NCBI RefSeq assembly: GCF_001884735.1
Contig: NZ_MJAP01000009.1
Coordinates: 1 to 64,000, forward strand
From: Natronohydrobacter thiooxidans
GTDB taxonomy: Bacteria; Pseudomonadota; Alphaproteobacteria; Rhodobacterales; Rhodobacteraceae
Direction of reading: 5' to 3'
Length of the DNA stretch: 64,000 bases
Below are positions 9,567 to 17,763 of this stretch, one piece after another; positions within the stretch are counted from its first letter, which is position 1; every line of letters starts with the position of its first letter. A program made the position numbers and the translations under genes. The notes under the pieces are model-generated. The model was not told the origin of the DNA. It searched no databases and saw nothing but the letters and a program-made list of their open reading frames with translations.

Positions 9567-9760
9567 TTTATGGTCCTTTATTATACAGCTCGCGGCAGTG
9601 CCAGCTGAAAGTAAGCTATTGGAAAGTGATGAGTTTGTCAATCGCGGCGCAAGCCGCGGTCCGTACCGGGGCGCGCGCATTCTGTGGTCAACTGGCATAT
9701 ACTTGTGCATGGCTATGCTGAGAGTCTTCAGTTTCGGGCGGGTTAACCAACTAATTTCTA

Positions 9761-10407
9761 ATGAAATTCTTGCTGATGCCCTTGCTGAAATTCAAGAACC
9801 GTCAACTGCACCACCTCCATGTTCCCAAGACCGGTGGTGACACGATAGACGCCTTGCTTCAGATGCTTGGATCTCTGCTGTTCCCTAGCGTGGGCGTCCC
9901 CACAGCGCTGCGCCGAACACCCCAGAATTTTCGCATGTCCGATTTCAATGCCCTTTTCGGAAAGGGCTATTTCGATCCTGCGGTGATGACGTGCGCAATC
10001 CCTATGACCGCATCGAAAGCGAATTCCGCATTCGCGCAGTCATCGCTGGCAAAAGTTTCTGGAAAACCTCGCGAACATTCACGCTCTGTCTGGAACAAAA
10101 TCTTGCAGCCGCAGAAAAAAATCCCTTTCATTTGGACAATCACTTGCGACCGCATTGGGAGTTTCACGGCTCGGGCGTGACGGTGATGCCCTTTGAGCTT
10201 GGATCGTCAGAGATCACCGCCCGGATCGCGGCCCTGCTGGAGGTTGAGCCTCCGCGTGAGTTACCCAGTATGCATGAAACCGCCAGTTCGAGAATCGAGG
10301 TGGAGTGGGATCTCGCAGTTCGGTTGCGGGTACAGGACTTCCATCGCATGGATTTCGAGCTTTTTCAGTCCTCTCTGACGGCCCTAGGCACCGGAAATTC
10401 CAGTTGA
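9761..10407 (+). pseudogene. Second sulfotransferase, frameshifted
   Basis: The 5' part encodes the PAPS 5'-phosphosulfate loop (HVPKTGGDTIDALL) near 9820. The 3'-phosphate motif VRNPYDRIESEF lies in a different frame from about 9985. The two halves together look like a sulfotransferase of the PKTGG type, but the frames do not join and the stretch between the motifs is shorter than usual, so a deletion has probably caused the shift. No function is expected unless there is a sequencing error. It lies just before rfbC and is unlike the AT-rich sulfotransferase at 7841 in base composition. Confidence 0.7.
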
Positions 10408-10437
10408 GCCCACCTCAACACCTGCTATGACTGGCCC

Positions 10438-10992
10438 ATGGACATTAAGCATTTCGACATCCCCGGCCCGATCCTTCTGACCCCCCGTCGCTTTGGCGAT
10501 GCGCGCGGCTGGTTTTGCGAGACCTGGAACCGAAGCGCGCTGCATGCGGCCGGGCTGGACTGGCCTGACTTCGTGCAGGACAATCACAGCTTCTCAAGCC
10601 CCCGCCACACGCTGCGAGGCCTGCATTTCCAGCGCCCGCCGCGCGCCCAGGACAAGCTGGTGCGGTGTTCGCGGGGGCGTATCCTCGATGTGGCGGTCGA
10701 TGCGCGCAAAGGCTCGCCCAGTTACGGCCAGCATGTCGCGGTCGAACTCTCGGCGGAAACCGGCGCACAGCTTTATGTGCCCAAGGGCTTCCTGCATGGC
10801 TTCCTGACGCTGACGGAAGACTGCGAAGTGCAGTATAAATGCACCGACACCTATGCGCCCGATTGCGATGGCGGGGTGGCCTGGGATTCCTGCGGCATCG
10901 ACTGGGGGACGGAGGCGCCAGTGCTGTCTGACAAGGACGCAAAAGCACCGCATTTTTCTGATTTTGAAAGTCCGTTTCAGTTTGAAGGGTAA
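10438..10992 (+). CDS. rfbC: dTDP-4-dehydrorhamnose 3,5-epimerase
   Basis: RmlC-type cupin of 184 aa that epimerises C3 and C5 of dTDP-4-keto-6-deoxyglucose, step three of dTDP-L-rhamnose synthesis. Recognised by FCETWNRSAL, the QDNHSFS segment, the HTLRGLHFQ motif with the catalytic His near residue 62, and YVPKGFLHGF near 120. Length is normal. First gene of a tight rfbC-rfbB-rfbD-rfbA operon; rfbB starts at the next base after its stop. Confidence 0.95.
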   Translation: MDIKHFDIPGPILLTPRRFGDARGWFCETWNRSALHAAGLDWPDFVQDNHSFSSPRHTLRGLHFQRPPRAQDKLVRCSRGRILDVAVDARKGSPSYGQHVAVELSAETGAQLYVPKGFLHGFLTLTEDCEVQYKCTDTYAPDCDGGVAWDSCGIDWGTEAPVLSDKDAKAPHFSDFESPFQFEG

Positions 10993-12039
10993 ATGATGAA
11001 ACTTCTGGTGACAGGGGGGGCGGGCTTTATCGGCTCTGCGGTGGTGCGGCTCGCGGTGGCGCGGGGGCATCATGTGGTCAATCTGGATGCGCTGACCTAT
11101 GCGGCCTGTCTGGAGAATCTAGCCCCGGTGGCCCAAAGCCCGCTCTATGCCTTTGAACAGGCTGATATCCGCGACCGCGCCGCCCTGACCCGGATTTTCG
11201 CGACCCATCAGCCCGATGCAGTGATGCATCTGGCCGCCGAATCCCATGTCGACCGCTCGATTGACGGCCCCGGTGATTTCATCTCGACCAATGTCACCGG
11301 CACTTACGAGATGCTGGAAGCCGCCCGCGCCTATTGGGTGGCGCAAGGCCGCCCCGAAAGCTTCCGCTTCCATCATATCTCGACCGATGAGGTCTTCGGC
11401 TCGCTGGGCGCGACCGGCCAGTTCCTTGAGACCACCCCTTACGATCCGCGCTCGCCCTATTCGGCCAGCAAGGCGGCCTCTGACCATCTGGTGCAGGCCT
11501 GGTATCACACTTACGGCCTGCCCGTGGTGATGACCAATTGCTCGAACAATTACGGCCCCTATCACTTCCCCGAAAAGCTGATCCCTGTGGTGATCCTGAA
11601 CGCGCTGGCAGGCAAGCCGCTGCCGATCTATGGCGACGGGTCCAATATCCGCGACTGGCTCTATGTCGAGGATCACGCCGATGCGCTGCTTCTGGTGGTG
11701 GAAAAGGGCGCGCTCGGGCGCAGCTATAATATCGGCGGCGAGAATGAGCGCAGCAATCTCGACCTGGTGCGCAGGCTTTGCGCGATACTGGATGAGTTGC
11801 GGCCCAAAGCCAGCGGGTCTTATGCCGATCAGATCACATTTGTCACCGACCGCCCCGGCCATGATGCGCGCTATGCGATTGACCCGACCCGCATCCGCGA
11901 AGAACTGGGCTGGCGGCCTTCGGTCACGGTGGAGGAAGGGCTGCGGCGCACTGTGGTCTGGTATCTCGAGAACGAGGACTGGTGGCGGCCGCTGCAGACG
12001 CGCAGGGGTGTGGGGCAGCGGCTGGGGGTAACCGTATGA
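10993..12039 (+). CDS. rfbB: dTDP-glucose 4,6-dehydratase
   Basis: SDR enzyme of 348 aa, step two of dTDP-L-rhamnose synthesis. The NAD motif [12 protein letters not shown] is at residues 7-18, the Asp/Glu catalytic pair is in STDEVFG near 132, and the YSASKAASD motif (YxxxK) is near 156. [12 protein letters not shown] is also diagnostic for the family. Its TGA overlaps the rfbD start by 4 bp (ATGA), so the two are coupled. Confidence 0.95.
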   Translation: MMKLLVTGGAGFIGSAVVRLAVARGHHVVNLDALTYAACLENLAPVAQSPLYAFEQADIRDRAALTRIFATHQPDAVMHLAAESHVDRSIDGPGDFISTNVTGTYEMLEAARAYWVAQGRPESFRFHHISTDEVFGSLGATGQFLETTPYDPRSPYSASKAASDHLVQAWYHTYGLPVVMTNCSNNYGPYHFPEKLIPVVILNALAGKPLPIYGDGSNIRDWLYVEDHADALLLVVEKGALGRSYNIGGENERSNLDLVRRLCAILDELRPKASGSYADQITFVTDRPGHDARYAIDPTRIREELGWRPSVTVEEGLRRTVVWYLENEDWWRPLQTRRGVGQRLGVTV

Positions 12040-12884
12040 TCCTCGTTTTCGGGCGCAGCGGGCAGGTGGCGTGCGAACTGGCGCGACTGGCGCCCGAAGC
12101 CCTGTGTCTGCGTCGCGATCAGGCGGATCTCTGCGACCCGGATGGCTGCGCGCAGGCGATCCGTGCACATGCGCCGCGCGCAGTGATCAATGCCGCCGCC
12201 TATACAGCAGTGGACAAAGCCGAAAGCGAAGAGGCGCTGGCCACGGTGATCAATGGTGCAGCCCCGGCTGCCATGGCGCAGGAATGTGCGGCACTGGGTA
12301 TTCCTCTGGTGCAGATCTCGACCGATTATGTCTTTGACGGCGCGGGCGATCAGCCCTTTCCCCCGGAGCATCCGACCGCCCCGCTGGGGGCCTATGGGCG
12401 CTCGAAACTCGCAGGAGAACAGGGCCTGCGCGCGGCGGGCGGGATCCATGCGATCCTGCGCACCTCCTGGGTGTTTTCCAGCCATGGCAGCAATTTCGTC
12501 AAGACCATGCTGCGGCTGGGGGCGGAGCGTGACGCCCTGCGCGTGGTGGCGAACCAGATCGGCGGACCGACATCCGCGCGCGCCATTGCCGCGACCTGTC
12601 TGAGCATGGCAGAGGCCTTGCGCCGTGCGCCGGAAAACTCCGGCACCTATCATCTTTCGGGCGCCCCGGCGGTCAGTTGGGCGGATTTCGCCCGCGCGAT
12701 CATGGCCAAGGCAGGGCTGGGCTGCGTGATCGAGGATATCCCCGCAAGCGCCTATCCGACAGCCGCGCGCCGCCCGCTGAATTCGCGGCTCGATTGCACG
12801 ACACTGGCGCGGTTCGGGCTGACGCAGCCGGATTGGCGCAGAGATCTGAACGACGTGATTGCAGAATTGAAGGGCGGGGTATGA
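12036..12884 (+). CDS. rfbD: dTDP-4-dehydrorhamnose reductase
   Basis: RmlD-type reductase of 282 aa that makes dTDP-L-rhamnose from the 4-keto sugar with NAD(P)H. Diagnostic segments are [12 protein letters not shown] at the N-terminus (usual FGxxGQ), [12 protein letters not shown] near 52, STDYVFDG near 95 and YGRSKLAGE near 124. The start at 12036 overlaps the rfbB stop; the frame is open further upstream but without homology there. Its stop overlaps the rfbA start (ATGA). Confidence 0.93.
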   Translation: MILVFGRSGQVACELARLAPEALCLRRDQADLCDPDGCAQAIRAHAPRAVINAAAYTAVDKAESEEALATVINGAAPAAMAQECAALGIPLVQISTDYVFDGAGDQPFPPEHPTAPLGAYGRSKLAGEQGLRAAGGIHAILRTSWVFSSHGSNFVKTMLRLGAERDALRVVANQIGGPTSARAIAATCLSMAEALRRAPENSGTYHLSGAPAVSWADFARAIMAKAGLGCVIEDIPASAYPTAARRPLNSRLDCTTLARFGLTQPDWRRDLNDVIAELKGGV

Positions 12885-13747
12885 CTGAGCGCAAGGGTAT
12901 CATTCTGGCAGGCGGATCGGGGACAAGGCTCTGGCCGATCACCTTGGGCGTCTCGAAACAGCTTCTGCCGGTCTATGACAAGCCGATGATCTATTATCCG
13001 CTCTCAGCGCTGATGCTGGCGGGGATCCGCGAGATCGCGATCATCACCACGCCCGAGGATCAGGCGCAGTTTCAGCGCCTGATGGGCGATGGCAGCCAAT
13101 GGGGCTTGCAATTCACATGGATCATCCAGCCCAGTCCCGACGGTCTGGCGCAGGCCTATCTGCTGGCGGCGGATTTTCTGGCCGGCGCGCCGTCGCTGAT
13201 GGTGCTGGGCGACAATATCTTCTTCGGCCATGGCCTGCCCGAGATGCTGTCGCGGGCCGATGCGAAACCTGCAGGCGGCACGGTATTCGGCTACCGCGTG
13301 GCCGACCCGGAACGCTATGGGGTGGTGGATTTCGACGCTCAGGGGCGGGTGCGCGCGATCATTGAAAAACCCGAAGTGCCACCCTCGAATTACGCCGTGA
13401 CCGGGCTTTACTGTCTGGACGGCACGGCCTCTGCGAAGGCCGCGCAGGTCAGACCCTCGGCGCGGGGCGAGCTGGAAATCACCTCGCTGCTGGAGATGTA
13501 TCTGGCCGAGGGGACGCTCTCGGTCGAGACCATGGGCCGCGGCTATGCCTGGCTGGACACGGGCACGCATGAAAGCCTGCTGGATGCAGGAAATTTCGTG
13601 CGCACGCTGGAGCAGCGGCAGGGCTTGCAGATCGGTGCGCCAGATGAGATAGCCTTTCAGAAAGGCTGGATCAGCGCCGCAGAACTCGCCGCGCGCGCGC
13701 AGCTTTTTGGCAAGAATGCCTATGGACATTACCTGTCCGGTCTATAG
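12881..13747 (+). CDS. rfbA: Glucose-1-phosphate thymidylyltransferase
   Basis: RmlA-type nucleotidyltransferase of 288 aa, step one of dTDP-L-rhamnose synthesis. It has the LAGGSGTRLWPIT loop at residues 8-20, the conserved SKQLLPVYDKPMIYYPLS segment, LGDNIFFGHG near 108 and AWLDTGTHESLLDA near 224. The start at 12881 is set by the ATGA overlap with rfbD and by the conserved N-terminus. It closes the complete four-gene rhamnose set. Confidence 0.95.
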   Translation: MTERKGIILAGGSGTRLWPITLGVSKQLLPVYDKPMIYYPLSALMLAGIREIAIITTPEDQAQFQRLMGDGSQWGLQFTWIIQPSPDGLAQAYLLAADFLAGAPSLMVLGDNIFFGHGLPEMLSRADAKPAGGTVFGYRVADPERYGVVDFDAQGRVRAIIEKPEVPPSNYAVTGLYCLDGTASAKAAQVRPSARGELEITSLLEMYLAEGTLSVETMGRGYAWLDTGTHESLLDAGNFVRTLEQRQGLQIGAPDEIAFQKGWISAAELAARAQLFGKNAYGHYLSGL

Positions 13748-13807
13748 GGCATCCTCCAGATTTGTGTTGCAAACCGGAAAATCCACCGCCACTGGCCGGA
13801 GATCACA

Positions 13808-14752
13808 TTGATAGGTTCGTTCTTTTCACGAGGTCCTCACACGCCGGTGCGATCTTCCTGGCGGGAGGCGGGGTTTGATGAGGCCGCGTTTCTTGAACAT
13901 GGCTTTGGCTTGAAATCCGGTCAGGTTTCCCGGTCCGAAATCAAGGGCGGACAGGCCAGCATTTCTCTTATGCAGTTTTCGACAGAAGACGGGCCCTTCA
14001 TGATCCGCAAGCGCATCGCGGGCCGCAAGCAAAGTGAAATCGCTTTCATGAAGGCGCTGCAGGATCCGCATGACATCACAAAGTGCGCCTTGCAGGTTCA
14101 GTGGACCCTGCCAAAGGTTTTTGACATTGCCGAGACAGAAACCCATACTGACATCTACATGGAATATGTGGATGGCGTGATCTATCCCTCAACGAAACTT
14201 GCCACTACATTGGTGCGCCCTCTGGCGAAGGCGATTTACGAACTGTCGCTTGTCCTGCCTGTGATCTGTCGCTCGGCAGAGATCGAACTGGAGCATCGGG
14301 GCATGCCGGGCGGCAGTTTTTTTTCCAAGATCGAGAATCTGGTTAACGGGAGCGATTCCAAGCTGAGGGATCTGGTGCGCCTGCAGCGCCAGTTGCCTGT
14401 CACCATATCGCATAATGATATTTTCTGGCCGAATATGGGCATGACCATGCAGGCGGAAGAACCGGTTTTCACGTTCATTGATTTTGGGATGCTGGGGCAG
14501 AATGTAATAGGGGCCGAGCTGCATCATTTTGCGCGTGTTGCCATCGGATCGCAAAGCAAGATGGAGTTTTTCAAACGTCTTTCCAGGCATTACGCGCGTC
14601 ATGTCCGGATGGATCCGGCGGTTGTCGAGATGAATGCGCTGTTCTATGCGATGATGCGGCTCGTGGCCTTTGATATGGCGGCGAATGAAGAGCGGGTGGC
14701 GGGGCTCTGTGCGGGGGCGCTGAAGCATTATGATGCACTGACCGGGGGGTAG
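13808..14752 (+). CDS. Protein of the aminoglycoside-phosphotransferase kinase-like fold
   Basis: A 314-aa protein with the catalytic loop ISHNDIFWPNMG (HxDxxxxN) near residue 200 and the metal-binding FIDFG near 224, both as in APH/choline-kinase-like enzymes. A candidate ATP-binding Lys lies in MIRKRIAG near 60. Comparable kinases in polysaccharide loci phosphorylate sugars or lipids, but the substrate here cannot be read. It follows rfbA by 60 bp on the same strand and converges on the pyruvyltransferase gene. The start could also be a nearby alternative codon. Confidence 0.65.
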   Translation: MIGSFFSRGPHTPVRSSWREAGFDEAAFLEHGFGLKSGQVSRSEIKGGQASISLMQFSTEDGPFMIRKRIAGRKQSEIAFMKALQDPHDITKCALQVQWTLPKVFDIAETETHTDIYMEYVDGVIYPSTKLATTLVRPLAKAIYELSLVLPVICRSAEIELEHRGMPGGSFFSKIENLVNGSDSKLRDLVRLQRQLPVTISHNDIFWPNMGMTMQAEEPVFTFIDFGMLGQNVIGAELHHFARVAIGSQSKMEFFKRLSRHYARHVRMDPAVVEMNALFYAMMRLVAFDMAANEERVAGLCAGALKHYDALTGG

Positions 14753-14753
14753 G

Positions 14754-14774
14754 CGCGGCCAGTGTCTGGCCGCG
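14754..14774. terminator. Hairpin between convergent genes
   Basis: A perfect 9-bp GC-rich stem (14754-14762 with 14766-14774) with a TGT loop lies 1 bp after the kinase-like stop and 10 bp before the stop of the opposing gene. There is no T-tract on either side. It probably acts as a bidirectional transcription barrier. Confidence 0.5.
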
Positions 14775-14783
14775 TGTCCGGGT

Positions 14784-16496
14784 TCAGGCGGGGGAGGCGA
14801 TGTCTTTCAGCCAGCTGACCGGCGTCAATTCATTGCTTTCCAGAAATGCGACATAGCGCTTTGCCAGAGCGCGGCGATTTTCATCGAAGGCTTTGGCGTC
14901 GAATTTGAACAAGTCCGGCAACTGTTCGCGGGTGATGCCCTGCTGAACGTCCTTGGCCAGCACATAGGGCACCATCATCGTCTGGCACAGTTCCAATGTT
15001 CGCGAGTCATGCGCGACCACAACGCCCGGAATACCCGCCTGCAAGGCCAGCATGACACCGTGAATCCGCGCGCCGATGACGAAATCGAAGCGCCGGTAAT
15101 GTTCCATCCAGGATTGCACATCGAAGAACAGATTGCCGTGGCGTTCGCTCCAGCGCGTGAATTCTTCCAGATCCATTTCGGGACAGGCATAGTCACGGCA
15201 GGCGCGCAGATCGGCTTCGTCCATCAGCCGCGCTTCGCCGCGGGTGAGACGGAACATGTTCAGCGCACTTTGTCCGACATATGATCCGCCGGTGGCGCTC
15301 ACGATGCGCGTTAGGGATGCTTCCAGCTTTGAAAGATGGCGCCATCTCTCATGCCCTGCAGGAACCGCGACACGCTTAATTGGCCGGACATTCGCCGCGA
15401 TCTTTTGGCCCAAATCTGGGTCTGGATTGGTGAACAAAGACGGACATCCTAGAACAACCGTCTGGCCCTCAAAACCGTAGTGATCGAGTATCTTCTGCGA
15501 GACGGGTCCACGGACGGATATATTGGGCGCTGGCGGATTTGGACGACGCGCTGCAATTTCCTTAATCCACCTGATGGTGCCTTCTGGAACTTCGGGAATC
15601 CTTCCGTCAATGTTACTCTGAGCGCCGAGTCCTATCATCACGAGCTTGCATTTGAGCTTAGCGAACTTCTCTGATAGGCCGTTATAATCCGAATGTGCCC
15701 CAAAATTATTTGCTGCTGGTATAACTCCAATGTCCCCAAAGCTATCAATTTCCTCAGCACTCATTTTCCATTTCGCAACAGATTCAAATGCTGTGAGTTG
15801 GTTGCCGATGGCGGAAAAAAAGGCTAAGTTACCACTATTCTTTCCAACCGACGAAAAATTATCTTGAGATTCACCTAGCCCAAAGCTTGATGGAAAAGAA
15901 GTACCGCTTACCAAAAAAACATCTTTCATGCTCGACTTTCCTTCATCGCACGCGATCAGTTTCTTTGTTACCATCTCTGGATGGGGCACTGTAAAGATGG
16001 CACTGCTTGAATCTGGTTCAAAGCAGTTTGTAAGTCTTTCGAAGTCCTTGCGCCTATTAAGAACTGATTCGTCTTTATTCCTTTTTATATAAAATCTAGT
16101 CCACTGCTGGAAGGTTGTGCGAATTCTAATTATGATGCTTTTGTGGTCCCCTACTAGGTCTCGTATTATGTTACGCTCTGAAATAAACGACAATGTAAAT
16201 CCTTCAATTATCAAGTCTCCATTAATTCCTTCAAGGAGTTTCCTGTATGCTGATGGTTTCAGATCGTCGAGGTGGGCATGCCCAGCCCAGCTAGCCAGCC
16301 CAAAACTCTGGGGGTCATTCCAGCGACGGTAGTCAGTGAGTTGACCAGCATCTTCATTTATCTCCAGCTGATCGCGAATAATATGATATGCTGAGTCCGC
16401 ATGAACTAACGGAAGGTTCATTTCTTGTGAAAGGTTTAGCGCGGAGGTTGTCTTGCCACTTGACGTTGGAGCAACGACGTAAATCACTCGCTTCAT
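14784..16496 (-). CDS. P-loop NTPase fused to polysaccharide pyruvyltransferase
   Basis: A 570-aa chain in two parts. Residues 1-185 start MKRVIYVVAP and carry a Walker A motif (APTSSGKTT, 9-17) followed by a small-kinase-like sequence. From about 190, where an internal Met begins MKDVFLVSGTSF, the rest matches the polysaccharide pyruvyltransferase family: VMIGLGAQSN, the SVRGPVSQKILDHYG segment and IGARIHGVMLALQAGIPGVVV, which is the strongest signature. It would transfer pyruvate from PEP to form a ketal on a sugar; the substrate of the kinase-like part is unknown. The start at 16496 is chosen for the Walker A context. The N-terminal two thirds are AT-richer than the neighbours. It follows a GT4 gene by 22 bp on the minus strand. 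Confidence 0.75.
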   Translation of the reverse strand: MKRVIYVVAPTSSGKTTSALNLSQEMNLPLVHADSAYHIIRDQLEINEDAGQLTDYRRWNDPQSFGLASWAGHAHLDDLKPSAYRKLLEGINGDLIIEGFTLSFISERNIIRDLVGDHKSIIIRIRTTFQQWTRFYIKRNKDESVLNRRKDFERLTNCFEPDSSSAIFTVPHPEMVTKKLIACDEGKSSMKDVFLVSGTSFPSSFGLGESQDNFSSVGKNSGNLAFFSAIGNQLTAFESVAKWKMSAEEIDSFGDIGVIPAANNFGAHSDYNGLSEKFAKLKCKLVMIGLGAQSNIDGRIPEVPEGTIRWIKEIAARRPNPPAPNISVRGPVSQKILDHYGFEGQTVVLGCPSLFTNPDPDLGQKIAANVRPIKRVAVPAGHERWRHLSKLEASLTRIVSATGGSYVGQSALNMFRLTRGEARLMDEADLRACRDYACPEMDLEEFTRWSERHGNLFFDVQSWMEHYRRFDFVIGARIHGVMLALQAGIPGVVVAHDSRTLELCQTMMVPYVLAKDVQQGITREQLPDLFKFDAKAFDENRRALAKRYVAFLESNELTPVSWLKDIASPA

Positions 16497-16518
16497 CAGC
16501 TTGCCCTGATTTTTTGCA

Positions 16519-17763
16519 TCACACCAACTCCAGATGCGCCCGCGCGCAATCCGCATAGCTGATCGGTTTCGTGATCCCTGCGCGCAGGCGGTCCCACTCC
16601 TCGGTATAGCCCGACAGGCGCAGCAGCGTCTCGCCCCAGGCCTTGGCATTGCCCACCGGCACATGCACCCCGTCCAGGCCATGCGTGATCTTCTCGGCCA
16701 TCCCGCCGATATCAGAGCCCACAAGCGGGCGGCCAAGGCTAAAGGCTTCCTGAATCACCATGGGCGAGTTCTCCCACCAGATGGAGGGAATGACAACCCA
16801 GTCCACCGCCGCCATGCGCCCGGCCATCTGGAAGGGCTCATAGGGGCCGATCCATTGCAGGCAGCCCTCTTTCTCAAGCGGCCCGCGCAGCGCCATGATC
16901 ATGTCGCGAAACTCGGGCGTCTGTTCTTCCAGATTGGCGCCGTGGATTTCCAGCACGATCTTGCGGCGCTCGGATTTCTTCAGGCTCGCCAGCCCCTGCA
17001 GCAGCAGGCTGACGCCCTTGAACGGATTGATCTGGCCGAAAAAGGCGAAACGGTTGCGCGTCTCGCCCTCGGCCAGCGGGCGGGGTGGCAAGATTTCGCC
17101 ACTGGCCTGCCCGTTCTCGATCGTGACGATCCGCTCTGGCGCAATCCCCCAGTCGATATAGCGCTGGCGCAGGAAGTCCGAGGGGGCGACAAACTGATCC
17201 ACCAGTCTGAAAAAGCTCTGATAGCGGTGTTTGCGCAGCCAGAAATCCTCGATACTGTGCTGCGGGAAACAGCGGTTGCAGTCATCCGGGCTTTCGCGAA
17301 AGCACAGCCGGTTTGTGCCGGGTTTGACCATCTGCCCCTGATTGAAGCAGATCGCGATATATTCATGCAGCGTCATCACGATCCTGATGCTGGGGTCGAT
17401 CTGCTTGATCATATGGAGATATTCCAGCCCCATATGCACATAGTGATGCACATGCACGATTGTGGGCCGCAGATGGCGGATCAGCTCTGCCAGATTGTGG
17501 GTCGTTCCGCGCGGCGTGGCCATTTTCATCCGAAACCAGTCGCCAACACCTTGCTCCCAGAGGAATTCATTCTCGCGGCGGGGAAAGAAAGCGCCTGTCG
17601 GCCCGCGCCCGCGATCATGGCGGGCCAGAAAGAAGGCCGCTTCAACATCCGGATGGGCGCTATAGGCTTTGTAGAGATTATAGGCGGCCAGTTCGCCCCC
17701 GCCCAGATGAAAATCAGGGTGACCGTGACTGGTGACCAGAATGCGGTGTCCGGGATTACGCAT
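16519..17763 (-). CDS. Glycosyltransferase, GT4 family
   Basis: A 414-aa GT-B glycosyltransferase. The N-terminal domain has the donor-side HLGGGELAAYNL segment near residue 20 and IVHVHHYVHMG near 104. The C-terminal domain has NRFAFFGQINPFKGVSLLL near 235 and a GT4-type segment with ENSPMVIQEAFSLGRPLV near 330. ATG 17763 is chosen because it begins the first strand; the frame overlaps the end of the upstream GT2 gene (stop at 17756) by 8 bp, indicating coupling. It probably transfers one sugar during repeat-unit assembly. Confidence 0.85.
   Translation of the reverse strand: MRNPGHRILVTSHGHPDFHLGGGELAAYNLYKAYSAHPDVEAAFFLARHDRGRGPTGAFFPRRENEFLWEQGVGDWFRMKMATPRGTTHNLAELIRHLRPTIVHVHHYVHMGLEYLHMIKQIDPSIRIVMTLHEYIAICFNQGQMVKPGTNRLCFRESPDDCNRCFPQHSIEDFWLRKHRYQSFFRLVDQFVAPSDFLRQRYIDWGIAPERIVTIENGQASGEILPPRPLAEGETRNRFAFFGQINPFKGVSLLLQGLASLKKSERRKIVLEIHGANLEEQTPEFRDMIMALRGPLEKEGCLQWIGPYEPFQMAGRMAAVDWVVIPSIWWENSPMVIQEAFSLGRPLVGSDIGGMAEKITHGLDGVHVPVGNAKAWGETLLRLSGYTEEWDRLRAGITKPISYADCARAHLELV

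Noticed and set aside
11119..12168. Long open frame of 349 codons antisense to rfbB and rfbD.
   Set aside because: High GC gives long open antisense frames. It has no start signal and no recognisable content, while both sense genes are clear.
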